Source: Mycolicibacillus parakoreensis (GTDB lineage: Bacteria; Actinomycetota; Actinomycetes; Mycobacteriales; Mycobacteriaceae). From it: a stretch of DNA of 64,000 nt. Of the stretch, positions 26,505 to 35,160 are shown piece by piece. A program made the translations under genes and the position numbers. The stretch's first letter is position 1. Every line of letters starts with the position of its first letter. Under the pieces are notes generated by a model that did not search any database, was not told where the DNA came from, and was given only the letters and a program-made list of their open reading frames with translations. The DNA lies in assembly GCF_022370835.2 (NCBI RefSeq), contig NZ_CP092365.1, positions 1,364,001 through 1,428,000 on the forward strand. The letters are read 5' to 3'.

Positions 26505-27428
26505 TTAAATCGGTGCGGTGGCGGTGTACCACTGGGTGACGTCGTAGCCGTCGTTGTAGCGATCAAACCACTCGTCTGCCAACACCGGCAGCTTTTCGTT
26601 CGCCGGGTTGTGATACGGCATCTGGCTGCGGAAGACCCCGGTGAGCGCGGTGAGTTGTTCGCGCACCGGCAGGTGACCGAACGCGTTGTCGACCGGGCCG
26701 TGATCGGCCGGTTTGCGCACCGGCAGCCGATCGAGCACCATCTTTTTATAGCGGTAGGGGACGAACGTCGACATCGCATCGACCTTGCGATCGGCGAACG
26801 GCACATGGGTGTTGAACCCCTGGGCGGCGATCCGCAGGGTGGCCATGACGTGTTTGAACACCGACGGTGCCACCCGCATCCGGTAGAACGGGTTGCCCAC
26901 GACATGGTCGTAGATGATCAACGCCGAGCTGCGGTGTTCGACCTCCTCGACGAAGTGCCACAAAAACAGCGAGGCCACCCGGTCGTCGCCCGGGGCGAAC
27001 AGCGTGTCGTCGTGGTCGAGCATCAGCTTGAACACCGGGGTGAACGTGGCCTCCAGGTCGGCGGTGTAGGCCAACCGGTATCGCATCGGGGTGTTGTCGG
27101 TGAGGTCGTCGAACGCGGCGAGTACCTGTTTGAAGGTCTCTTTGAGGCTCGGGTAGGCCTTGATCAATCCCTTGACGTGTTGGCGGTGCGCCCAGGAGTG
27201 CTGGCCCTCCTGGCGCACGAACGCGTCGGCCTCCTCGGCGATCGCGGGGTCGGTGATCGCCTTCTGCGCCTCGGGGATCATCGCGCTGATCATGTTCTCG
27301 AAGGCGACCGCCAGAAACGACACCGAGTTGGCCATCGCGGAGAACGCGGGGTTCGCCTCGTTCCACAGGAACGGCACCGGATAGTTGGCGAACCCGAAAC
27401 GCATCTTGCGCACTTGGAGATCGGTCAT
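26505..27428 (-). CDS. PF10118-type predicted metal-dependent hydrolase (ferritin-like)
   Basis: 307 aa. The family pattern of Glu and His ligands is evident: E44 (FENMI), E74 with H77 and H81 (EGQHSWAH), then H158, E161, E162, E164 and H165 (WHFVEEVEHR). That repeated E..ExxH arrangement suggests a diiron ferritin-like site, though the family is usually annotated simply as a predicted metal-dependent hydrolase. Cytosolic by lack of signal. It is the first gene of the two-gene operon with the membrane protein, divergent from a TetR gene. The reaction is unknown. Confidence 0.82.
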   Translation of the reverse strand: MTDLQVRKMRFGFANYPVPFLWNEANPAFSAMANSVSFLAVAFENMISAMIPEAQKAITDPAIAEEADAFVRQEGQHSWAHRQHVKGLIKAYPSLKETFKQVLAAFDDLTDNTPMRYRLAYTADLEATFTPVFKLMLDHDDTLFAPGDDRVASLFLWHFVEEVEHRSSALIIYDHVVGNPFYRMRVAPSVFKHVMATLRIAAQGFNTHVPFADRKVDAMSTFVPYRYKKMVLDRLPVRKPADHGPVDNAFGHLPVREQLTALTGVFRSQMPYHNPANEKLPVLADEWFDRYNDGYDVTQWYTATAPI

Positions 27429-27469
27429 GGGGTCGGCGTCCTCGAATCACAACATACAATCACACACGA

Positions 27470-27485
27470 ATACGGATGTCTGTAT
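27470..27485. promoter_or_regulatory. Candidate TetR operator in divergent intergenic region
   Basis: ATACGGATGTCTGTAT is an imperfect 16-bp palindrome (arms ATAC/GTAT and GGA/TCT, 12 of 16 positions symmetric). It overlaps TATGAT (27483-27488), a good -10 for the rightward TetR gene, and is 14 bp from TATGTT (minus strand, 27451-27456), a possible -10 for the leftward hydrolase operon. A TetR protein bound here could control both directions. Operator function is inferred. Confidence 0.45.
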
Positions 27486-27539
27486 GATTACAAGCGGTCG
27501 GTCGTCCGTCAAGCCGGCGGCCGGGGAGGGGCGGAGCCG

Positions 27540-28160
27540 ATGGCACGCAGACGCGGATGGGGTGGACATCCGCCGCAGACCGACGGTGAAGCGACCCAGC
27601 GCGTCGTCGAGGCCGCCGTCGAGCTCATCGACACGACCGGCGCCGCGGTGACGATCGCCGACGTGGCGAGTTCGCTGGGGGTGACCCGACAGACCGTCTA
27701 CCGGTACTTCCCGACCGCCGACGCGTTGATGCGTGCGGCCGCGATCGCCTCGGTGGACGGGTTTTTCGACAGGCTCACCGCGCATGTGCGTGGCCTCACC
27801 GACCCGGCCGAGGCGCTCACCGAGGGCACGGCGTACACCCTGGAGGCGGTCCGCACCACCCCGCACTTGGGGGTTCTGTTGTCGGGCACTCCCGGCCACG
27901 ATCACACCGGCGACCTGGCCTCCGCGGAAGCCCGCGACTTCGGCATGCGGATGATCGACCGGTTCGACGTCGACTGGGACGCCCACGGGTTCACCGACGT
28001 CGACCTACGCGAGCTGGTCGAGTTCGCCCTGCGGATCATGCTGTCGTTCTTCGTCGCCCCGGATGCACCCGCGCGCACCCGCGAGCAGCTGCGGGGTTTC
28101 CTGCGGCGTTGGCTGGGCGGGGCGATCGAGGCCCGGCAGCGGGCGTCTGCCCCATACTGA
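27540..28160 (+). CDS. TetR family transcriptional regulator
   Basis: 206 aa. The N-terminal HTH is typical (TIADVASSLGVTRQTVYRYF, about residues 40-59). The C-terminal region is helical with no family ligand signature that I can name. The ATG at 27540 has a GGAGGGG stretch upstream. Divergent orientation to the PF10118/membrane-protein operon with an intervening palindrome makes it the likely local regulator. Confidence 0.88.
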   Translation: MARRRGWGGHPPQTDGEATQRVVEAAVELIDTTGAAVTIADVASSLGVTRQTVYRYFPTADALMRAAAIASVDGFFDRLTAHVRGLTDPAEALTEGTAYTLEAVRTTPHLGVLLSGTPGHDHTGDLASAEARDFGMRMIDRFDVDWDAHGFTDVDLRELVEFALRIMLSFFVAPDAPARTREQLRGFLRRWLGGAIEARQRASAPY

Positions 28161-28306
28161 CCCGCGCTCCCCGAGGTGATCGCGACACGGTCACAAGCCG
28201 ATCTCGGTTCAGACGTCAGAAAGCTCGTGCATCACTTCCGTCGCTATGGTCGCAGAAGTAACTCCGGGTATGCGCCGGTGCGGATGGGTGCGCGTGTAAG
28301 GACGAC

Positions 28307-29743
28307 ATGACAAGGTATCGGCGGCTGGCCTGCGCGGTGCTGGTGGCCACGATGGTGCCGGTGATCCCGATCGTGTTCGCGGCGCCGGCGCAGGCCGATC
28401 CGTGTTCGCCGGGGGTGATGCCCGCTCCGCAATCGCGGATGCTGCCCCAGCAGGCGCCCCAGCAGCGCCGGCCCGCGGCGCGACTGCCGGTCGCGCATCT
28501 GCCGATCGGGCGCAAACCGGCCGCCCCGGGCACGGTGCCCCCCGACCCCTACGAGGGGGTGATGCGCCCCAGCGCGGCGGTCCTGCCCGACGGCAGCACC
28601 TATCCGATCCCCGCCGACCCGGCCACCGCCGAACCACCGCCGGGGATCACCCCGGCCGCGGCGGCCCCGCGGGCCGCCGCCGCGCCCGCCGCGGTGGCTG
28701 CCGGCGAGGCGCAGGTGGTCGGCTGGCTCACCGGCCCGCAGACCGACTCCTACCACCGTTTCACGATCTCCGGTGCCGACCTGGGGATCCCGTGGGACAA
28801 CGGTGGTGCCGGCGGCCGACGCCAGATCCTGATGGCGTTCGGCGACACCTTCGGCGACTGCGGGATCCCCGGTCAGGAATGGCGTAAGAACACCCTGTTC
28901 CGCAGCGCCGACGCCGACCTGAGCGACGGGATCACGGTGCCCGACCCGCAGTACGGCAATCCGCTGGCCGGGTCGCCGGTGAGCGCGCAACGGCCCAACT
29001 TCTCCCGGCAGATCATCGCCAGCCTCAACCTGGTGCAGAACGAGGTGACGATCATCCCGACCGCCGCGATCGCGGTCGACGCCACCCAGTACATCAACTT
29101 CATGTCGATCAGCGCCTGGGGCCAACCCGGGTCGTGGTCGACGAACTTCTCCGCGGTCGCGGTCTCCAACGACAACGGCGAGACCTGGACGGTGCCGCAG
29201 TCGAGCATCCGGCCGTCGATGTTCTTCGCGGTGCCCAGCGTGTTCTTCGTCTGGGGCGAGCAGAACTTCCAGCAGAACGCCTATCTGCGCCGAGACGGCT
29301 ACGTCTACCAGTACGGCACCACGCCGGGACGGGGTGGCTCGGTGTTTCTCGCCCGGGTCAACGAGAACGAGATCACCAACCGGTGGGCCTATGAGTTCTA
29401 CACCCCGTTCGGGTGGCTGAAGTGGTTCTCGTTCCTGGCGATCCAGGTGGTCGCCGACCGGACCAGCGAGCTCTCGGTGGCCTACAGTGAGCACCTCGGC
29501 AAGTTCGTCATGCTCTACACCAACACCTTCAACAACGTGGTGATGCGCACCGCCGACGCCCCCGAGGGGCCCTGGAGCAGCACCACCACGCTGGTGCAGT
29601 CCGCGAAGATGAACACCGGCATCTACGCCCCCTACATTCACCCCTGGTCGCCGGCGATCACCGGGACCGGCGATGCGCTGTACTTCACCCTCTCGCAGTG
29701 GTCGGACTACAGCGTGGCTCTGATGCGCGTCGACCTGCCGTAA
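28307..29743 (+). CDS. Secreted DUF4185 protein, possible GH183-like arabinan hydrolase
   Basis: 478 aa. A signal peptide ends after AQA at about residue 30. A Pro/Ala-rich, probably disordered stretch (about residues 35-135) leads to a beta-propeller-like DUF4185 domain (residues about 140-478), recognisable by ILMAFGDTFGDC, FSAVAVSNDNGETW and SPAITGTGDALYF. Members of DUF4185 (GH183) have been described as endo-D-arabinanases acting on mycobacterial arabinogalactan or LAM; Rv1754c and Rv3707c are M. tuberculosis relatives. The activity of this protein is inferred. The ATG follows AAGGA. Confidence 0.83.
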   Translation: MTRYRRLACAVLVATMVPVIPIVFAAPAQADPCSPGVMPAPQSRMLPQQAPQQRRPAARLPVAHLPIGRKPAAPGTVPPDPYEGVMRPSAAVLPDGSTYPIPADPATAEPPPGITPAAAAPRAAAAPAAVAAGEAQVVGWLTGPQTDSYHRFTISGADLGIPWDNGGAGGRRQILMAFGDTFGDCGIPGQEWRKNTLFRSADADLSDGITVPDPQYGNPLAGSPVSAQRPNFSRQIIASLNLVQNEVTIIPTAAIAVDATQYINFMSISAWGQPGSWSTNFSAVAVSNDNGETWTVPQSSIRPSMFFAVPSVFFVWGEQNFQQNAYLRRDGYVYQYGTTPGRGGSVFLARVNENEITNRWAYEFYTPFGWLKWFSFLAIQVVADRTSELSVAYSEHLGKFVMLYTNTFNNVVMRTADAPEGPWSSTTTLVQSAKMNTGIYAPYIHPWSPAITGTGDALYFTLSQWSDYSVALMRVDLP

Positions 29744-29744
29744 G

Positions 29745-30833
29745 TCAGTCGGTGGGTTGCCGTTTGACCATCACCACGGCGGCCAGCGGGATCCGCACCT
29801 GCTGCGGCGCGTCGGCCAGACTGGCGGCGACCGACTGCTCGAGTCGGTCGGCGAGTTCGGTGACCCGCGGGTCGCCGCGACCGCCGTCGAGTCCGGCGAA
29901 CAGGGCGGGGAACAGCGAGGCACGCGCGAACGCCGCCCACTGCCTGCCGAACGCCGCTGCGTCGTGTTCGCGTTGGTACTGCGCCCAGAACCGGTCGCCG
30001 GCGTCGAACACCTCCAGGTGCTCGACCGCGAGACCCTCGAACCGGTCGTGCGGGGCGAACGGGGCACGCAGGTCCTTCTCGCTGCGCACCACGATCGGGA
30101 TCGTCATGCGCCGTACCTCCTCGGCGCTGATCAAGGTGGTGCCGATCAGATCGTGCAGCGCCGCCAGGATCGCCCCCACCAGCGGCTGATAGCCGTATTC
30201 GCCGTCGTCGTCGACGGCGGCGGTCAACACCACAAGCCGGCCGCCCGGGCGCAGTTCGCGGCCCCGAAACGCCAGAAAGTTCTGCCAGTCCGAGGCCGCC
30301 TGCCGTGCGTAGGCCGCCCGGGCCGTGTCGTCGGTGCTGTAGGCGACGAAGACGTGATCGCGGACCTCGGTGGGGATGGTGCGCAGCCACATCACCGCCC
30401 AGGAGGTCCAGCCCAAGGTCACCGCATTCGACGGCAGGATCTGGTCGTAGAACGACCGGCCGACCGCCGCGGAGAAGGTCGCGGTGTCCTTCTGTAGGTA
30501 GCTATCGGTGTCCTCGGCCAGGGTGTGAAACAGCGCACTGAAATCGTTGTCCGGCAAGTCGGTGTGCGCCACCATGATCGCGTGCTCGACGCGGGTGCGC
30601 TCCCGGATCGCGTCGATCGCCGCGCCGATCGGCAGCATCGAGTTGTACCCGGTGGCCGCACCGTAGTCGGCGATGACGATCGGCTGCGGCGGGGTGTAGA
30701 GCGGGACGGCCCGGGCGGCCTGTTCGAACAGCGCGACCGCGCGTGGCAACCCGGCGGTGTCCAACCGTGCCGACGGCAGATACGACGCGCTGCCCGGCTG
30801 GTCGGGTTGGACGACAATGCTGGACTCCGGCAC
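29745..30833 (-). CDS. SABATH-type carboxyl methyltransferase-like protein
   Basis: 362 aa, resembling the SABATH family (salicylate, benzoic acid, theobromine and jasmonate methyltransferases) that is mainly known from plants. The SAM-binding segment is ADYGAATGYNS (about residues 55-65), followed by the family-like HTDLPDNDF (90-98) and a GRSFYDQILPSNAV-LGWTSWA block that lines the acid pocket. SABATH enzymes transfer methyl from SAM to a carboxylate or ring nitrogen. The GTG at 30833 follows GGAG. It is convergent with the DUF4185 gene one base apart. Substrate unknown. Confidence 0.8.
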   Translation of the reverse strand: MPESSIVVQPDQPGSASYLPSARLDTAGLPRAVALFEQAARAVPLYTPPQPIVIADYGAATGYNSMLPIGAAIDAIRERTRVEHAIMVAHTDLPDNDFSALFHTLAEDTDSYLQKDTATFSAAVGRSFYDQILPSNAVTLGWTSWAVMWLRTIPTEVRDHVFVAYSTDDTARAAYARQAASDWQNFLAFRGRELRPGGRLVVLTAAVDDDGEYGYQPLVGAILAALHDLIGTTLISAEEVRRMTIPIVVRSEKDLRAPFAPHDRFEGLAVEHLEVFDAGDRFWAQYQREHDAAAFGRQWAAFARASLFPALFAGLDGGRGDPRVTELADRLEQSVAASLADAPQQVRIPLAAVVMVKRQPTD

Positions 30834-30903
30834 GTTTCACTCCGATCGGGTCACCGCCACACACCGTCGACGGTAGTCCCCGCCGCCGCCCGGGGGAACA
30901 CCG

Positions 30904-31533
30904 TCAGTGCCCGCGGGCCACCCAGTCGTCGTAGTTCACGATCTCGTCGCCGATCGTGGTCGAGTCCCCGTGGCCGGTGTAGACGACGGTCTCGGCGGGC
31001 AGCGCGCCGAGCCGCTCGGAGATCGACGCCAGGATCGTGGGGAAGTCCGAGAAGGATCGGCCGGTCGCTCCCGGCCCGCCCTGAAACAGGGTGTCGCCGC
31101 TGAACACCGCGTTCAACTCGGGCGCATGCCAGCACACCGACCCGGGGGAGTGCCCGGGGGTGTGCAGTGCCCGGACCTCGATGCCGCCGACGCGCAGCAC
31201 CGCGTCGTCCTCGACGGTGCGAAATGCGGCGTCCGGATGGGTCATCCGCCACAGCATCTCGTCGGCCGGATGCAGCAAAACCGGGGCGTCGAACGCCTCG
31301 CCGAGTTGCGGGGCGACCGTGATGTGGTCGTTGTGGCCGTGGGTGCACACCACCGCCACCACGTTGCGTCCACCGACCGCCGCGGTGATCGGGCCCGCCT
31401 CGTGGGCGGCGTCGAACACCAGGACATCGGAGTCGTCGCCGACGACCCAGATATTGTTGTCGACTTCCCAACTGCCGCCGTCGAGTTCGAAGACCCCGCT
31501 GGTGACGATGCGTTCGATCTTGCCGGTGCTCAC
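30904..31533 (-). CDS. Metallo-beta-lactamase-fold hydrolase (glyoxalase II-like), mscR partner
   Basis: 209 aa. The HxHxDH zinc motif (THGHNDH) lies at about residue 64, with a second His in HTPGHS and Asp in FSGDTLF, a glyoxalase II-like binuclear zinc site. The GTG at 31533 overlaps the mscR stop by four bases, so the two are coupled. M. tuberculosis has the same pair (Rv2259-Rv2260). The likely role is hydrolysis of the mycothiol thioester or ester produced by MscR; that is inference from context. Confidence 0.88.
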   Translation of the reverse strand: MSTGKIERIVTSGVFELDGGSWEVDNNIWVVGDDSDVLVFDAAHEAGPITAAVGGRNVVAVVCTHGHNDHITVAPQLGEAFDAPVLLHPADEMLWRMTHPDAAFRTVEDDAVLRVGGIEVRALHTPGHSPGSVCWHAPELNAVFSGDTLFQGGPGATGRSFSDFPTILASISERLGALPAETVVYTGHGDSTTIGDEIVNYDDWVARGH

Positions 31534-32615
31534 AGGATCACCACCGAGCGCAGCACCTCACCGGAGTGCATCTTGGTGAACGCGGCCTCCACGTCGCCGA
31601 GCTCGATGCGTTCGGTGACGAACTTCTCCAGCGGCAGTCGCCCCTGTCTGTAGAGGTCGACCAGGGTGGGGAAGTCGCGTTCGGGCAGACAGTCGCCGTA
31701 CCACGACGACTTCAGCGATCCGCCGTGGGAGAAGAAGTCGACCAGCGGCATGTCGAGGCGCATCTCCGGGGTCGGCACCCCGACCAGCACCACGGTCCCG
31801 GCCAGGTCCCGGGCGTAGAACGCCTGCTCCCAGGTCTCGGGGCGCCCGACGGCGTCGATCACCACGTCGGCGCCGAACCCGCCGGTGAGGTCCTGAATGG
31901 TCTCCACGACGTCGAGTTCTTGGGCGTTGATCGTGTGGGTGGCCCCGAAATCACGCGCCCAGTCCAGCTTGGTGTTGTCGGTGTCGACGGCGATGATCTT
32001 TTTGGCACCAACCAGTTTCGCGCCGGCGATGGCGGCGTCGCCGACGCCGCCGCAGCCGATCACCGCGACGGTGTCGTCGCGGGTCACCGCACCGGTGTTG
32101 ATCGCCGCGCCGACACCGGCCATCACCCCGCAGCCCAGCAGGCCGACCACGGCCGGATCGGCGTTCTCGTCGACCTTGGTGCACTGCCCGGCGTGCACCA
32201 GGGTCTTGTCGGCGAACGCGCCGATCCCCAGCGCCGGCGAGAGCGCCGTGCCGTCGGTCAGCGTCATCGGCTGCTCGGCGTTGAACGTGTCGAAACACAG
32301 GTGGGGCCGGCCCCGCTTGCAGGCCCGGCACTGCCCGCAGACCGCACGCCAGTTCAAGATCACGAAATCCCCCGGCGCCACCGCGGTGACCCCGGAGCCG
32401 ACCGCCTCCACGGTGCCGGCCGCCTCGTGGCCGAGCAGGAACGGGTAGTCGTCGTTGATGCCGCCGTCGCGGTAAGTCAGGTCGGTGTGGCACACCCCGC
32501 AGGCGGTGATGTCGACCACCACCTCCCCGGGGCCGGGGTCGGGGATGACGATGTCGACCAGTTCCACCGGCTGGTTCTTGGCTCGTGAAATCACACCGCG
32601 CACTGTTTGGCTCAT
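31530..32615 (-). CDS. mscR: S-nitrosomycothiol reductase / mycothiol-dependent formaldehyde dehydrogenase
   Basis: 361 aa, the length of Rv2259. Zinc-dependent class III-type alcohol dehydrogenase using mycothiol adducts and NAD. Catalytic zinc ligands are C42 (GVCHTD) and H63 (LGHEAAG). A structural zinc lobe has the [15 protein letters not shown] cluster, and the cofactor loop is GCGGVGDAA. It detoxifies formaldehyde and S-nitrosomycothiol in the cytosol. The ATG at 32615 gives the family N terminus MSQTVRG; an earlier start would add only three residues. The mycobacterial gene next to it in M. tuberculosis (Rv2258c) is absent here. Confidence 0.94.
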   Translation of the reverse strand: MSQTVRGVISRAKNQPVELVDIVIPDPGPGEVVVDITACGVCHTDLTYRDGGINDDYPFLLGHEAAGTVEAVGSGVTAVAPGDFVILNWRAVCGQCRACKRGRPHLCFDTFNAEQPMTLTDGTALSPALGIGAFADKTLVHAGQCTKVDENADPAVVGLLGCGVMAGVGAAINTGAVTRDDTVAVIGCGGVGDAAIAGAKLVGAKKIIAVDTDNTKLDWARDFGATHTINAQELDVVETIQDLTGGFGADVVIDAVGRPETWEQAFYARDLAGTVVLVGVPTPEMRLDMPLVDFFSHGGSLKSSWYGDCLPERDFPTLVDLYRQGRLPLEKFVTERIELGDVEAAFTKMHSGEVLRSVVIL

Positions 32616-32749
32616 GTCAGCCAACCTACTAAAGGCGTCCGAGCCGGGGCAGGGGGCCGTGGCGCTGGGCTACCGTGGACCGCGATGGCACAGATGTCGG
32701 AAACCACCGAGGATTTCGGCGTAACTCGACGACGTCGCCGGGAAGCGAC

Positions 32750-33574
32750 GTGAGTACGCTCGACGCGATCGATGACTGGCCGGTCGACCACGCCGCGGCG
32801 GCGGTCATCGGTCCGGACGGCCCGGTGGCCGGCCACGGTGACCTGCGGCGCCCGTTCGCGTTGGCCTCGGTGACCAAACCGTTGGCGGCGCGCGCCGCCC
32901 AGATCGCCGTCGAGGAGGGCGCGGTCGACCTCGACACCGAGGCCGGCCCGCCCGGGGCCACGGTGCGCCACCTGCTGGCCCACACCTCCGGGCTGACCAT
33001 GCACTCCGATCAGGTGCTGGCCGCCCCGGGTACCCGACGCATCTACTCCAACTACGGCTTCGCCGTGCTCGCCGAGGCGGTGCAGCGGGCGGCCGATATC
33101 GACTTCCCGCACTACCTGCACGAGGCGGTCTGCGTGCCGCTGGGCATGAGCGCCACGCGACTGGACGGCGGGGCGGGTGCCGCCGGCTACGGCGCGACGT
33201 CGACGGTCGACGATTTGGCGGCGTTCGCCGTCGACCTGCTGCGCCCGGTCACGGTGTCGGCGCCGATGCACGCCGAGGCCATCACCGTGCAGTACCCCGG
33301 ACTCGACGGTGTGTTGCCCGGGTTCGGGGTGCAACGCCCCAACGACTGGGGGCTGGGGTTCGAGATCAAGGCCACCAAGGCGCCGCACTGGACCGGCGCC
33401 ACCAACTCGGAACGCACGTTCGGCCACTTCGGCCAGTCCGGCACCTTCCTCTGGGTCGACCCGGATCTCGAGTTGGCGCTGGTGGTGCTCACCGACCGTG
33501 CCTTCGGGGACTGGTCGCGCCGGGTGTGGCCGCCGTTCTCCGACGCGGTGATCAGCGCCTACCGCGAAAAATAA
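32750..33574 (+). CDS. Serine beta-lactamase/esterase-like protein (Rv2257c homologue)
   Basis: 274 aa, near the 272 aa of Rv2257c. The class C beta-lactamase/DD-peptidase motif SVTK starts at S40 with K43, the YxN motif is YSN, and HTSGL follows as in esterases of the EstB type. A third-motif KTG is not clearly present; HFGQSG takes its place. No signal peptide is seen, so it is probably cytosolic and more likely an esterase or peptidase than a resistance enzyme. The GTG at 32750 has a weak ribosome-binding site. Confidence 0.82.
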   Translation: MSTLDAIDDWPVDHAAAAVIGPDGPVAGHGDLRRPFALASVTKPLAARAAQIAVEEGAVDLDTEAGPPGATVRHLLAHTSGLTMHSDQVLAAPGTRRIYSNYGFAVLAEAVQRAADIDFPHYLHEAVCVPLGMSATRLDGGAGAAGYGATSTVDDLAAFAVDLLRPVTVSAPMHAEAITVQYPGLDGVLPGFGVQRPNDWGLGFEIKATKAPHWTGATNSERTFGHFGQSGTFLWVDPDLELALVVLTDRAFGDWSRRVWPPFSDAVISAYREK

Positions 33575-33720
33575 GAATCATCGCCAAGACTAGCGCAACA
33601 CGGGTCTCACAAGGCACAATAGACACGATTGACACTTGAATAACAGCACCGTCTGGGTGCGCCGCGGTTCCACCAGGTCGTTGGGGAAGACGTCCCTCGT
33701 GGAACCGAAGGAGCAGCAAG

Positions 33721-34242
33721 ATGCGTGCGTTGAACCAATTCGCCGAGGTGACCGGCGGTGTGGTCTACGTCCATGCCTCGCCCGCGGCGGTGTGCCCTCA
33801 CGTCGAATGGGCGTTGACCTCGACGTTGGGGGCGCCGGTGTCCCCGGCGAAGTTGAACTGGTCGCCGCAGCCGGCCATGCCCGGGCAGCTGCGCGCCGTG
33901 ACCAACTGGGTCGGCCCGGTCGGCACCGGCGCCCGGCTGGCCCATGCGCTGCGCTCCTGGTCGGTCCTGCGCTTCGAGGTCACCGAGGATCCCAGCGACG
34001 GTGTCGACGGTCAGCGATTCAGCCACACCCCTCACTTGGGCCTGTGGAGCGGGTCGATGAGCGCCAACGGCGACGTCATGGTCGGGGAGATGCGGTTGCG
34101 TTCGCTGATGCAGGCCGGTGCCGACGTGCTCGTCGCCGAGTTGGATACGGTGCTCGGCACCGCCTGGGACGAGGCGCTGGAGCCCTACCGCAACGGCAGC
34201 GACAGCGCCGAGAGCGGCCTGCTGACCCGCGGCGTCGGCTGA
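33721..34242 (+). CDS. DUF3145 domain protein (Rv2256c homologue)
   Basis: 173 aa, close to Rv2256c (177). Conserved actinobacterial family of unknown function, recognised by MRALNQFAEVTGGVVYVHASP at the N terminus and the WSVLRFEVTEDPS central strand. It has no signal peptide, membrane helix or catalytic motif that I can see. AAGGAG precedes the ATG. It is 147 bp after the beta-lactamase-like gene, with an AT-richer gap that probably holds its own promoter. Confidence 0.88.
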   Translation: MRALNQFAEVTGGVVYVHASPAAVCPHVEWALTSTLGAPVSPAKLNWSPQPAMPGQLRAVTNWVGPVGTGARLAHALRSWSVLRFEVTEDPSDGVDGQRFSHTPHLGLWSGSMSANGDVMVGEMRLRSLMQAGADVLVAELDTVLGTAWDEALEPYRNGSDSAESGLLTRGVG

Positions 34243-34248
34243 CCGGTC

Positions 34249-35160
34249 TCACCGCGGCCGCAGGATCTGCAGCGCGCCGGGCACCGCGGTGACCGTCACC
34301 GGCAGGGGGGCGACATAGTCGCCGTCGGCGTAGGCGTTGATGCCCGGGCAGTCCACCCGCACGGTGCGGGCCCGCGCGGTACTGACCTCCTCGAGGTCGA
34401 CGTGGGCGCCGGTGAACACGGTGGGGAACAACCGCAGCAGCCGCAATCGGGACCCGGCGCGCACCATCGTGATGTCCAGCAGGCCGTCGCCATGGTCGGC
34501 GTGCGGACAGATCCGCATGCCGCCGCCGTAGCTGCGGGTGATCCCGAGCGCGGCGAGCGTCAACTCGGTGTGCACCGGTTGGCCACCGTCGAACGCGAGG
34601 GTGAACGGCAGCGGACGCAGCCGGGACAGCTCGGCCAGGATCGCCAGGTTGTAGCGCATCCGGCCGCGCGGCCAGCGCATCCGGTTGGTGCGGTCGCTGA
34701 CCAGCGAGTCGAACCCGGCCGCCATCACCGTGCCGAACCACGACGTCACCTCGGCGCCCTCGATACGGCCCAGATCGACGGTGTGGGCGTGCCCGTCGGC
34801 GATGACGTCGGCGGCGGCCCGCGGATCGTCGGTGGGGATGCCGTACTCGCGGGCATGGTCGTTGCCGGTGCCCGCGGGAACGATGCCCAGCGGCACCCCG
34901 CTCCGGGCCAGCGACTGCAGCGCCAACGAGATGACCCCGTCCCCTCCGACGACCACCAGCGCGTCGGTGCCGGCGGCCACGGCCTGCTCGACCAGGTCGC
35001 GGGCGTGGGCGGGATCGCGACCGACGACCGCGGTGACATCGACACCGCGCTGCTGCAGACGGGCGACGGCCCGTTCGGCGGCGTGCGGGGCGTTGCCGTG
35101 CCCGGCGGCCGGGTTGGTGAGCATCGTGACCCGGGCGACGCCCGGGGCGGCGGCGCTCAC
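34249..35160 (-). CDS. Diacylglycerol/lipid kinase (Rv2252 homologue)
   Basis: 303 aa, DAGK catalytic domain. Nucleotide-binding GGDG lies at about residue 60 (VVVGGDGVIS) and the conserved GTGNDHARE follows at about 83. Rv2252 phosphorylates diacylglycerol and affects phosphatidylinositol mannosides. The GTG at 35160 overlaps the stop of the FAD-linked oxidase gene by four bases (GTGA), indicating co-translation of the two. The ATG/GTG choice rests on this overlap. Confidence 0.9.
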   Translation of the reverse strand: MSAAAPGVARVTMLTNPAAGHGNAPHAAERAVARLQQRGVDVTAVVGRDPAHARDLVEQAVAAGTDALVVVGGDGVISLALQSLARSGVPLGIVPAGTGNDHAREYGIPTDDPRAAADVIADGHAHTVDLGRIEGAEVTSWFGTVMAAGFDSLVSDRTNRMRWPRGRMRYNLAILAELSRLRPLPFTLAFDGGQPVHTELTLAALGITRSYGGGMRICPHADHGDGLLDITMVRAGSRLRLLRLFPTVFTGAHVDLEEVSTARARTVRVDCPGINAYADGDYVAPLPVTVTAVPGALQILRPR

